DNA of 64,000 nucleotides from Sequoia sempervirens (lineage: Eukaryota > Streptophyta > Pinopsida > Cupressales > Cupressaceae), in NCBI GenBank assembly GCA_007258455.2, contig VDFB02254964.1, forward strand, positions 1 to 64,000, given 5' to 3'. The notes beneath the pieces were generated by a model. That model was not told the origin of the DNA. It did no database searches and was given only the letters and a program-made list of their open reading frames with translations. Each line of letters starts with the position of its first letter. Position 1 is the first letter of the stretch. The translations under genes and the position numbers were made by a program. Positions 1 to 10,720 of this stretch are shown one piece after another.

Positions 1-1395
1 AGAAATAATGAACAAAAATACAATATTTGACTAAACAGAGGGCTGTCTCTAAGAATGTGTGGACTTGGAAAGTTGCAGAGTACTGAATAACAAACTCAAA
101 ACTTGATGAAATCTAGACTTTAGCTGACTGGAACTCATTCGCCAAGGGTGGTGAATAAGTCCCAAATCAGGCCTTTTCTAAATAGAACTTGATTTCTGAC
201 TGTCAGGGACCTGAAACAGCATCTAACTCAATTTTGCATCTCAGGTGGGACTCATTCACCAAGCATGGCAAATTATTCCACCTTCAGATTCATATAAATT
301 CAAGATTTAGATCTACACCTTAACACTTATACAGTAAATTCTAACGGAGCCTCAATTCCAGATCTTGGAAAATCCCTACAAAACAACTTAAAAGTATTGG
401 TCTAATGGGGGGTTTTCCTTGGTAAAACCCCTATATTGGTAATCAAACCTTAAATAGAGAAAAAATATGCAAAAACCCTGGCCTTAGGTGTGTTAAAGAC
501 TAGGAAAGGTTGAATCCTAACAAAAACCCTATTCTATTGCTCTAGAATAATTTATGCAAGAATGATTGAAAGGATGCAATATCTCTACCCTAGAAACCTT
601 ACAACACATGAAATATGGATAAGAAATGACATGAAAATGCTAAAAAAACACAATGAAAACCTTGATCTAAAGATAGAGTGACAATGGAAGATGGAATCAA
701 TAGGAAACCGAGTCCTTAGGCATGATTTCGTGGCTAGTTGCACCTCTTCACCCTAGATTTCTTCTTGATTCGCCATAGGAATCCATCATCAACCCTTGGA
801 AATGTTGGATCTTGACAATATAAGTGAGCTTGAAGACCTGCAAAATCCATAGTTTTTTGTCCTAAAACTTCAACTTTTTATGATACAACTTGTTGTTGTA
901 TGCTTTTCACTCTTAGTTAATGACAATGTGTAGATAAAAGTGATCTCTACTTGTGTAAAATGACTTAAAATGTGTATTTATAGGAAACAACACCTTATTT
1001 TCTTGTTAATTAGACCTAGGAGGCTGACATTCACCGAAAATAAGAATTAAATTGATTAAATTCCCACTTGATTTTGACTTTTCCCTCAAAGGGGACTCAT
1101 TTGCCACCCTTGGCGAATGAGTCCCACCAGAGGGGACTCATTCACCAAGGGTGGAAAATGGGTCCCACTACTGCTGTTTGAAGGTGGGTTGTCGGGGTAT
1201 GATGTCATTAAGTGTTGTTTGTGAGGTTTTATGTGATTTCTCATGTTAAACGAGCCTCTAGATCAAAATTAATAGGTCTAAGGGGCCTATAAATGTCGTT
1301 TTAAAGGGGAAATGGTATGAAGGGACTCAAAAGTGGGTCTAAGTATGCATGAAATTATCTCTTTTCTCAAGAGGTTCCAAGTTTTTGACGACACA
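1..1395 (-). repeat. 3' LTR of the Tat-like element (truncated by window start)
   Basis: Bases 1-1395 repeat, in the same orientation, the stretch from about 11,243 to 12,639, with scattered substitutions and small indels. The inner edge is set at 1395, where the minus strand reads TGTGTCGTC directly after a polypurine tract, giving the expected TG start. The outer edge lies left of base 1, because the other LTR continues further left than its match to base 1. Hairpin-forming motifs built on GGGACTCATTCGCC occur at 130-163, 246-280, 1092-1125 and 1132-1166. Confidence 0.85.
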
Positions 1396-1410
1396 TTTAG
1401 CCCCCACTTT
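1396..1410 (-). other. Polypurine tract of the Tat-like element
   Basis: The minus strand reads AAAGTGGGGGCTAAA and abuts the TG start of the 3' LTR. This is the expected place and composition for the plus-strand primer of an LTR element, and it fixes both element orientation and LTR edge. Confidence 0.72.
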
Positions 1411-2173
1411 AGCACCCATATGACTTTATGTGCATATGTAAGCTAAAGGACTCTAAATGATGCACTTTACTACATAAAAGGATACATATTCAGAAGACAG
1501 TAGAATGGAGCCCCCAGTGTAGTTACCTGCAAACCACAACATTAGGATACGCATCTTGCAACACACATTCGTTAATTGTCCACAAATCCTTTTATCTAAC
1601 TTCTTATAAATCCCACTCAAGGGTAGATGTATGCCCCTCCTTGATTCCACTTGCTTTACGGAGGTGGAATCAAGGTAGCAATCTAGCCACATCAAAGAAG
1701 AAATACCATATCATAGGGCATTCCCAAGTACCATGCCACATGACGATAGGTAAATGAGGATTTCGGGTGTGGAATCATGATCCCAACTAATCAAATGGTG
1801 TCAAAAATGGATTACCCTAGATCCTTTTATGTGAATGTGAAGAATGACTACAATATAAATTAGGGAAAAGGAAAAGAGTGTTAGGTTAAGATGTAAAAGT
1901 AAATAGAGATAAAAAGTAGTGAATGAAAGTAATTTGTCACTTACTATTCATTTCACCTTTGTTGTAGCTTTATAGTGACAATTAGAAGGAGAAGATGCTG
2001 AGGAGATGAGATTACACACCTTCGCGATTGGACGATCTTTGTGAGAAGATAGCACGCAGTGAGTGATATCATTAGGTAAGGCAATTTTGTACCTTTCGCC
2101 ATGTTTTTTGATGATATTATAATGATTATTAGGCATGGATAGGTTAATGTAGGTTTCTTGGAGAAAAGTTTGC
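1411..2173. other. Retroelement internal spacer, no gene recognised
   Basis: Non-coding stretch between the polypurine tract and the antisense mobile-domain gene. Only short interrupted open frames occur on either strand and none resembles a known domain. Confidence 0.5.
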
Positions 2174-2256
2174 AAAGTGTCCCCTTTGTTCACAAAGTGT
2201 CTCGTTTCTTCGTGAAGTGTCCCATTTCTTCACGAAGTGTCCCTATTTCTTTGCAA
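2174..2256. repeat. Four-unit short tandem repeat, about 20-21 bp
   Basis: Four imperfect copies of a unit beginning AAGTGTCCC and ending TTCTTCACG or similar start near 2174, 2194, 2215 and 2235. They lie just upstream of the plus-strand mobile-domain pseudogene, inside the retroelement. Confidence 0.75.
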
Positions 2257-2549
2257 AATGCCTATTAAAAAGGGCTCTAGAGTATCTAGGGCCACATAGA
2301 AAGCACACTAGATTGACTTTAGCACACTTGCATGATGAGAAATTTGAAAATTGAAGATTTTAGATAATTTTTTAGAGTATTTTGTGATGATTGTGATAGG
2401 TTCTCACCCGGTCATGGTAGCAGCTAGGGGGAAGAAAGATATCATTTTTGAGAGATTTATCACCATTGTTATCAGTGGTAGAGATAGAGCACTTGCAGTC
2501 AGTGGGTATCTATTGGTAATTCATGATGCCATCCATGAGATACCATAAT

Positions 2550-4400
2550 GCCATGCTAATGGTTTTGTGTGAGCGTTGGGATGCAGATACTTGTACCTTT
2601 CATCTTCCCACTGGGGAAATGATGATCACACTCAAGGGTGTACATTGCATTCTTTGAGTGCCTATTCGAGGAGTGTGAGTGTATTTCTGAGGGGATCGAT
2701 CATTCAATGAAAAGAAGTGAGATATGCAGTATTTCCTAGGAGGACTAATACATGATGAAAGGGTTAGAGCACGGATCGAGTTGTCGATGTTGCTATACTC
2801 ATGAGTTATTGTGGTGAGATGAATCATGATGCACACAGTGGCACTGATACTCAATCCACATGGACGAGCGACACACTTGGATGGTGAACTAGTACACCTG
2901 GTATGAGGGATGTATGATCAATAGATAGTCTATGCATGGGGTCGTTGCATTCAGGCACATTTGTATTATGATTTAGGGAGATTTGTATATCAAGAGATTG
3001 ACAGTATGGTCCATTATATGCTTCTATAGGTGTGGTTCCTAGAGCATATCAAATGTACCAGGCTTGTCGAATATCCATGTACGATAGCAGTAGAGTACAC
3101 ATGAGCATTCGGCTATCCCTTGATGCATCTATGGTAGTATGGGGATTTAGAGTTTTGGAGGGTGAGATTCAACCAACTGGAGGAGGACAAGACATTATGG
3201 AGACCATATCTACTAATTCTTCAGTGGCTAGATCACATAGGATAGATGCGAAGGATGCAGATGGATAGATTTCTAGCAGGGAGGTATGACTACATTGTAC
3301 GACCATTCTATTATGGACGATTCATGTGATAGTTTGGATAGGTTTAGACACCACCTAGGGCATGCCCTTTCATTAGATGATCAGTGTTGAGTGTCCGGAG
3401 GCTAGGGGATATTGTCCAGCTGACTATAGATCATGTTCATGAGAGTGATTTTGATGATTTAGATCATGACCAACCACCACCATCCAACACTAATGATGTT
3501 GGTACCATAGATGAGTATGAGGAGTGGTGGTCATATTCACAAACAACTCATGTGTTCCTTATGGATTTCCCCCTAGGTGATGCAGAGGAAGCAATAGATG
3601 ATGAGCCAGAGGAGAGGGCAAAGGAGGTATCATATAGGCCAGCAGATATTTTTACAAATGTGATTGATGAGGAGTACTATTCTAACACTAATCTTGACTA
3701 AGGACTAGGATGGAGGATAGGAGGAGGAGGAGGAGGGGCATTATGAGGAGAAGGATTATGAGGAGGAGGAGCCACCCCTCAGTGAGGGTGATGAGGTAGC
3801 CATTGAGGATCAAGGCAAGTATGGAGAATCTTCACATACTTATAGGACCAGATTATGAGCAGTAGCTATAGTAGACATCAACATGCAAAGTCAGAAGGAG
3901 GTTAGCCCATCCCACATGCTCCCCAGAGATGAGGAGATTGACCTTCCTCATGCATTTGGAGACATAGGTGATAACATTAAAATTTAATGCATGTCCTTTA
4001 TTATTTGATGTTTTATGTATGGATGTATATATATCATGATGATGTGTTACTGATTGTGTACATGATCTATCTTGCATGAGCAACAAGAGATTAGATAGAG
4101 TTCTATCATCAGGAAACCACAGAGATAGTGCCAGCATCCCTTGAGGAGGATGAGATAGATCCTAACTATGCGCCCCCATTGATCGTGGAGGAAGGGCCAG
4201 AGGCACTGAGACCATTCACAAGGTTGTGGGCAGCGTAGGAGATTGTTAGGAGGAAACTCCCTCAGGTTGAGAGTGCACTACATTCATCGTGAGCCTCAAC
4301 AGAGGTAGAGAGACTTCATGCAGAGCTAGCTCACACACAGGCTGAGAGAGATCAGATGGCAGAGGAGTTACTCGTAGTTGTTGGATGAGTATAGGGTCTA
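2550..4400 (+). pseudogene. Decayed plant mobile domain (PMD, MAIN-like) gene, antisense to pol
   Basis: Translation of one plus-strand frame gives CERWDADTCTFHLPTGEMM, then an ITLKGV motif and VPIRG. This is the signature start of the plant mobile domain ('aminotransferase-like'; typically ERW-x-ETHTFHLP-GE-x-T-x-TL-x-DV...LPI-x-G). The same frame continues to a WRPYL motif near 3198, typical of the distal PMD, then an acidic D/E-rich stretch (3384-3701), a Glu-rich run after a frameshift near 3700, and a heptad-like region near 4295-4385 containing VERLHAELAHTQAERDQ. Many in-frame stops interrupt it; 3,950-4,130 may be an old intron. PMD genes are known both as host proteins and as transposon passengers. 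Its place between integrase and 3' LTR, opposite to pol, suggests capture by the retroelement. Confidence 0.75.
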
Positions 4401-4974
4401 GAGTATGCACTAAGACTCGACAGTTCATGATCACGGTCACACACAACTGTCTCACAATGTCTAGGGACTAGATTGTGAGTGCCATATCTTGAGGGGCCTA
4501 GCTCTCATAGACCATTATGATATGATTCAAATATGTATATGAGACTTTTTGGCATGAGATATATATATAAGGACATGGACCTTTATAATGATGTATCTTT
4601 TTAATATGTTTGTTAAATGCTATGTGATTAATTAAAGGACTTATGATAAAAGTAGTTTAATTAATGTCTACATGATCTAACATAATCTATGTGATGCAAT
4701 TGAAAACATGTTCCAGTTTTGATACTAAATTAACAATGAGGAAAAGAATATGTTAAATTAAATACACTAATAAGGATCTAATTTAACATAAAATAAATGA
4801 CATGAATAGTATGAAATCTAAAGTAATTATAAAAGGAATGTAGATAACTACTATAGTGTTCAAGACAAACAAAAAGTAATTGTCAGGAATGAAGCAATGT
4901 GAAAGCTATTTTTATCAAATAACTCTAAAAAGCACTGCTATGCAAAACATACTATTCAAAGGAGATTAGATATA
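4401..4974. other. AT-rich spacer between PMD relic and integrase end
   Basis: No coding signal, RNA gene or repeat recognised; AT-rich, low-complexity sequence with short open frames only. Confidence 0.5.
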
Positions 4975-6045
4975 ATACCAACACAAATGCATGGAATTAA
5001 TGGGTTCCTTAAGGGGTGTTCCATCAATTTACTTTAAAAAATAAGCACCAGACCCATAACTAGTGTCAACTATATAAGGTCCCAACCAATTAGGGCTAAA
5101 CTTATCCTTTTCTTCATTATCTACACTAACAGTTCGTTGATTTTCAATAAGAACAAAGTCTCCCCTAGAAAATGATCGAGGGATGGCATGAACATTGTGT
5201 TTTCGTTGTAACTATTTGATGTGGACTTGGAGATGCTCAAGAGCTTTAAGGAATTGCTCATCAAGCATCTCAAGTTGATGTAATCATTGAGCTTTATAAG
5301 TTTCACCATCAAAAATATCCTGGAGAGCAACTCACAAAGTAGGAATCTCTAACTCCAAGGGCATAATTGAATCGGTACCATAAACAAGATTATAAGGAGT
5401 AGTTTCGATGGATGAACATACACTAGTTTCATATGCCCAAAGCACATAAGGGAGTTGTGTATGCCAGTCTTTATGATTCTTGCTAATAGTTTTCTTAAGG
5501 ATTTGTTCAAGAATTTTATTAGTGTACTCAGCTTGTCCATTGTATTGTGGATAATATGGTGTGGAAAAGTGATGTTGAATATTGAAGGTTTGGAGAAGTT
5601 GTTGAACTTCACTATTCTTAAAGGGTGTTCCATTATCTGAAATAATTGTAGAAGGAAGTCCAAAGCGAGTAATTATATGATCCAGGAGGAAACGAAAAAT
5701 TATTTGAGTAGTTGTTGAATGAAGAGGGATAGCTTCGACCCATTTTATGAAATAATTAGTTGTGGTTATGATAAATGTATGTCCAACAGAAAAAGGCAGA
5801 GAAATTTTTCCAATAAGGTCTAACCCCCATACTAAAAATGGCCAAATGGGAACATGGGTACAAAGCTCAATACTAGGAGCGTGAATTATATTGCTAAATT
5901 CTTGGCATTTGTGACATTGTTTAACATAGGTGTAACAATATTTCTCCATACATTTCCAATAATAACCCATACAAAGAAGTCGTTGCACTAGCAAATGTCC
6001 TCTGAAATGACCTCCACAGGCACCATCATGAGCCTATTCAAGTGC
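4975..6045 (-). pseudogene. Integrase of the Tat-like element
   Basis: Integrases join retroelement cDNA to host DNA. The N-terminal HHCC zinc-binding region is visible as AHDGACGGHFRG (about 5998-6036) followed by KQCHKCQ. The core keeps the catalytic triad: D in VWGLDLIGK, D in IISDNGTPF and E in NGQAEYTNK, with exactly 35 residues between the last two (DD35E). The longest clean frame is 5332-5994. A TGA follows EIPTL. The frame then continues past further stops through FSRGDFVLIE to a GPY/F-type end (FSPNWLGPYIVD, then PINSMHL), reaching about 4975. The catalytic core looks intact but the full frame is broken. Confidence 0.9.
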
Positions 6046-6149
6046 TAAAGGGATTTCAGAATTCTTGAGACAACGTAGTAAGAGACCATTGAAATATCTG
6101 TGATACAATGCGTTTGCAAGAATCACATATTTAGTTGCAAGTTTTCGTA

Positions 6150-6720
6150 AGTGCTTTCAAGTATTGATTGTGGTAGGTTCAAGAATGGTACCATCCTTTA
6201 AGTAATTGTATATCATATCGTACCATTCACACAAAGATGTTTGGGTTATGGTTAAGATGTCTTCTGATGAAGTATCGATCGAAGGTTTCATGATGGTATG
6301 AATAATGAATGTGTAATCAATAGAAGGATCAAGTGAGGATATGAGAGAGGTTGTGCTAGCCATTGCATCCACATACCAATTATCTTTTTGTGGAATGTTA
6401 TCAATGGTGAACAAGTCAAATTTGTTTAATAGTTTCATGATAAGGTCCTTGTACTTTAATAATTTTTCATGTTTAATTTGATATGTGCCATTGATTTGTT
6501 TGATAACTAATTATGAATCGCCAAAGATCTAAATATGTCTAGTGTGAAGAGATAAAGCAGCTTGCAATCCTGCAATCAATGCTTCATACTCAGCTGTATT
6601 ATTTGTATATAGGAAGTTCAAATGATAGGATAAGGGAATATGGTTACCATCAGGTGGAATTAGGACCACACCCGCACCAAAACTAGTTCAACACTTAGAG
6701 CCATCAAAGAATAACTTCCA
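6150..6720 (-). pseudogene. Second (archaeal-type) RNase H of the Tat-like element
   Basis: Downstream of the RT-linked RNase H, the minus strand encodes FFDGSKC, then NNTAEYEALIAGLQAAL, GDS and a C-terminal DNWYVDAMAS segment (clean frame 6157-6438). These match the metal-binding blocks of the extra RNase H (aRH) that marks the Tat/Ogre group of plant gypsy elements. Stops break the frame between the blocks. The order RT, RNase H, aRH, integrase is the main reason for the Tat assignment. Confidence 0.8.
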
Positions 6721-6769
6721 TGATTTAATATCTGTGGGTAAAACATGATCATTAGGAAAGGAATGAATG

Positions 6770-7464
6770 GTTCAGAAAGTTGAAGGAGAAGGAGCATCAG
6801 CTAAGTGATCAGTTAAAGCTTGACCTTTGATTTCTTTATGTGAAAAAAAATTTAGATAGAACTTGGTTAACAACATTACCCACTTAGCTAAGCGGCCAGA
6901 GAGGTCAGTTTTACTGAAAAAGGTATTTAAGAGGATCAAATTTTGTGACAACTTGTACTTCAATATTTAGTAAATAGTATCGCAACTTACTAGTAGCGAA
7001 GATAAGGGCCAAAAATTATTTCTCAATTGGTGAATAGTGTGTTTCATAATTGATTAAAGTGTAACTAATGTAATAAACAGGGTGCTCTTTACCATGATCA
7101 TCATGCTGAGCCAACAATGTTGCGAGAGCATGGGTAGATAAAGAGATGTACAAAATAAATGGTCTATGAGGTACAACAGGTTGTAAAATAGGTGGAGTAG
7201 CTAAATATTCATTTACACTCTCAAAATATTGTTTACAATCATCATCTCAATCAAAAGGAACACCCTTTTTAAGAAGAGATGTGAAGGGTAATGTGAGATC
7301 AACTAAAAAGGCAACAAAACATCGAATAGCCTGAATTCGTCCCTGTAACGTGCATAATTGAGAAATATTCTTTGGAGGTGGCATGTTAACAATTGCATCA
7401 ATTTTCTTTGTGTCCACTTCAATTCCTCTATGAGATATGATAAATCCTAAGATTTTACCACTTT
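6770..7464 (-). pseudogene. RT-linked RNase H and connection region
   Basis: After the RT, the minus strand reads LLKKGVPFD, then LYISLSTHALATLLAQ, HPVYYISYTL and YETHYSPIEK, ending in SGRLAKWVMLL and KGQALTDHLAD (clean frame 6772-6963). This is the normal RNase H region of gypsy pol. Several in-frame stops are present, including one replacing a Trp in the first block. Confidence 0.82.
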
Positions 7465-8292
7465 CTACGCCAAAAACACACTTTTTGGATTTAATCGCAT
7501 GTTATATTGCTTGATTTGTCCAAATATTTTGTGAAGGATAGTTACGTTGTCTTGTTGAGTTAAAGATTTAGCCAGAATATCATCAACATAATCTTCCAAT
7601 ATTTTGTGAATGTAGTCATGGAATATTAATGCCATTGTGTGTTGATAAGTTGCACCCACGTTCTTTAAACCAAAAGGCATGACAACCCAACAAAATGTTC
7701 CCCAAACAGTGGTGAAGTTAGTTTTGTATTGATCACGAGGATTAATAAGGATTTGATTATAACTAGACAATCCATCCATGAATGACAATAAAGCATGTCC
7801 AGCAATTGAATCCATGATCATATCAATATTAGGAAGTGGAAAATCATCCTTCAAAGAGGCTTTATTCAAGTCTCAAAAATCAGTGCACATCCTAATTTTA
7901 TTATCGGGTTTTGCAATTGCAACAATGTTTGAGATCCAAGGAGAATAATTGATAGGTCATATAAAGAAAGCATCAAGAAGTTTCTCAAGTTATTCTTTAA
8001 CTAGTAGTACCACTTTAGGGTGCATTTTACAAATATTTTGACGAACAAGTTTAACGTTGTTATCAAGGACAATATTATGCATCACAATTTTTGGGTCTAT
8101 TCTTGGCATGTCAGAATATTTCCAAGAAAATATTTTAGGAAAATCATGAAGTAAAGCAATTGTATCTTCTTGTTCTTCATCATCAAGACACTTCAAAATT
8201 TTAATGACTTTATCATTGTCATTTATATCCATAAGCACGTCAATTGTATCTCCTAAGGGGAGTGCATTGGTTTTAATATTTTCAGATTCCAA
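7465..8292 (-). pseudogene. Reverse transcriptase of the Tat-like element
   Basis: The frame 7465-7869 encodes NKASLKDDFPLPNID, then LSFMDGLSSYNQI, WVVMPFGLKNVGATYQ and the catalytic box DYVDDIL, the standard RT finger and palm motifs of Ty3/gypsy (YVDD rather than YADD). The upstream part (7990-8292) carries IFSWKYSDMPRIDPKI, the usual lead-in to gypsy RT. The two parts are joined by a stretch with stops. The catalytic aspartates remain although the frame is broken. Confidence 0.92.
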
Positions 8293-8526
8293 CAGTTCTT
8301 CATTGACACCATTTGTTTCTTGCTAGGAAATATTTAGGACACGAGAAATATGCTTAAGGGAATTAGGTGAAGATGGGGCATCATAGACACCAAGTATGTT
8401 TTTCAGAGTTTCATCAGTATCAACATACAACAATGAAGGTGGAAGGGTAGAGTCAAGCAAGCCAGGATGAATGATGGTGAGTTTATGTTGTGGTTGACAT
8501 TTGATCATATTGATATTTAAGGATGG

Positions 8527-9105
8527 TCATTGAGTAGCTTTAGTCATTGTAGAAAAAGAGTATCCCAATCCAGTTTTTGTTTCTTGTGTATTAGGTTTAA
8601 TAGGAACACTAATACCTTGTTCATGTTTTCCACACCCTTTTCCATTATAGCCCAATTGTTTGTCAAATGTATAACCTTTCCCATAAAGTCTTTCCATTTT
8701 GCACAGGGTAGGTGGGGACTGGTAATCTATCTCGTAAAAATTTGTTGTGTATGTTGCATTTTCATTTGTATTATAAAAGATAGATGTATGAGACAATTGT
8801 TCAAAATTTTGAGTGGACATAATGGTTGGTTGATCAGGATTTTCATCATGTTTTTTCACAAGTGTGTAGTCGCTCATAAATGAAGGTGTGAAATCTAAGG
8901 ATCCCCAATCATCACCAATTAATTTAGATGGTAATTTTGTGTCAAGAGGATCAATGTGTGAGGTTGGAATTAATGTTTTCAAAGGACTTGTTATTCCCGT
9001 TTCAATGTGCAAACAATTTTTCAGGTTCAGGGTTGATTTCAATTTGATATATATGATTGTTATAAGCATACTTCTTGATATGGTGAAGAGTTGAAGGGAC
9101 TTCAT
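8527..9105 (-). pseudogene. G-patch-like segment between protease and RT
   Basis: The frame encodes MERLYGKGYTFDKQL followed by GYNGKGCGKHEQGI and KTGLGYS, which has the Gly spacing of a G-patch RNA-binding motif. Comparable motifs occur between protease and RT in other plant gypsy elements and after protease in some retroviruses. The upstream part of the frame is unremarkable linker. A frameshift or stop lies between this segment and the RT lead-in at 8323-8508. Confidence 0.6.
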
Positions 9106-9480
9106 TCATCTCATGAATCCAAGGTCTGCCTAGAAGAATATTATATGAAAGTTCATAAGGCATGACATGGATATGAGTCTACAAAGTAATCACTCCAACC
9201 ATAATAGGTAAAGTGATCACCCCTAATGGTTGCTTTGTTATATTATTAAACCCTTGAATAGAAATGGAATCAGGTTTTATTTGTGATCTATCCACTTCCA
9301 ATTGATCAAGAAGGCTCACACTACACACATTAAGGGAAGAACCATTATCTATAAGTGTACGCTTGGTACCTATCTGATGAAATTGAGTAATGATCATAAA
9401 GGCATCATTTTTTTTTTATAATTCCAAAGGAGGAAGCTCATGTTGATGAAAAGTAATATCAAGACTATGCTTTTGAACAA
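9106..9480 (-). pseudogene. Aspartic protease of the Tat-like element
   Basis: The frame 9179-9397 contains LIDNGSSLNV, the active-site loop of a retropepsin-like protease (D-N/S-G where most members have D-G/S-G), followed by the hydrophobic second half IKPDSISIQGFN and GVITLPI. Beyond a stop, the minus strand continues into NILLGRPWIHEMN, the usual end of plant gypsy protease regions. Upstream, VQKHSLDITFHQHELPP is also typical of the region before the protease. Confidence 0.82.
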
Positions 9481-10264
9481 GAATGGCCACATCACTCGAA
9501 GTAGTTCCAGGAGAGACTATTATTTGTTTCAAATCATTTTGAAGGATGGTATTATAACTTGGTGAAGTTTGAAGAAATTCCCAAAGAGAAATTTTGGTAG
9601 GAGTATTCTTTAATTTCTCAACCAGATCATACTCCTTTGTATTGGGTTATAATGAGGAGCACTAGGCGGACTAAGTAAGGGTAACGATGGTGGAATTATT
9701 TGGGGTGTTGTGGGTTATTTCATGTATTATATGTATGAGCAACAATATCATTATTAGATTGTTGTGATACATTAGAGGGATGAAGGGGATGCGAGGGTGG
9801 GTAAAGGATAAGTTTAGGTTTGTGGGAAGGATGGAGTGGATGTGAAGGGTGATAAAGGATAATTTTTGGTTGAACTACATGAACATCCTTAATACAAGAA
9901 ATGTCATTACAAACCATAGCGGATGAATTAAATGGGATAGAGTCTTGAATAGACTCATCTATCAAAGGCAAGTCATCACTCCCAAAGGTTGTAAGGGTGA
10001 ACTATCATGTGTCGTAAGGATTTTACCACAAACCTTATCAGATGGCTTATGTGAGATGAAGTCTTCAAGGGCTTCATCTAACAAAGCAAAGTCATCACGA
10101 TCAAAGGGTTTGAGGCAAGGTGTTTTGATAAGAGTTGGAGATGTCTCATTACAAGCGTTAGAGGATGAAGTGAGTGAGAGGACACCCTTGAGGGTTTCAT
10201 CTAAATTTTCAACATCATCGCTACTAAGTAGCTTGGATGATATGTTATTATGAATTTGAATCAC
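9481..10264 (-). pseudogene. Low-complexity 5' part of the retroelement polyprotein
   Basis: Two short frames (9720-9971 and 9962-10,264) encode Ser/Asp-rich sequence. One has an imperfect repeat of a PSHPLHPS motif (about 9770-9870), the other alternating acidic blocks such as LLDEALEDF. There is no capsid domain or CCHC knuckle. This is where gag should be, so gag is deleted, replaced or too divergent to see. Confidence 0.4.
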
Positions 10265-10720
10265 ATGTTTAATGGGATCGTTTGAGGTATTGTTTGATTA
10301 TCAGTGTCATTTTCTAATATAAGTACACTAAATAGAGATAGGTGAAATACAGTTATTAAATAAATGTTTACATTAATATGGAATATGGTTTGTTGCCCTT
10401 TTCAACAAGTAAAGTAAAATGCATGAATTATTTTTGTTATGTGGCTAGCTTGAAAGAAGGGCCCACTAGATTAATATAAATTACCTACTACATCTAATGT
10501 AAATATTTCTTCAATGTAAGCTGATCTAAAAGGACTACGAAAGATAACCGAAAATGGAACTTGTAAAATTCTAAGACTTTCCATAAATTCCATGAAGTGA
10601 AATGAAATCTATGCTAAAAAAATAGAGAATACTTAAATTGAAACAGAAAGGAACTGACAAAAAATAGAAAGCTACAATGCAAGAAATGAAAATTTGGAAA
10701 TTCTAAGAAAAAAGTGTAAA

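Noticed and set aside
8530..8883. 117-codon plus-strand frame
   Set aside because: Antisense shadow of the G-patch/protease part of the gypsy polyprotein.
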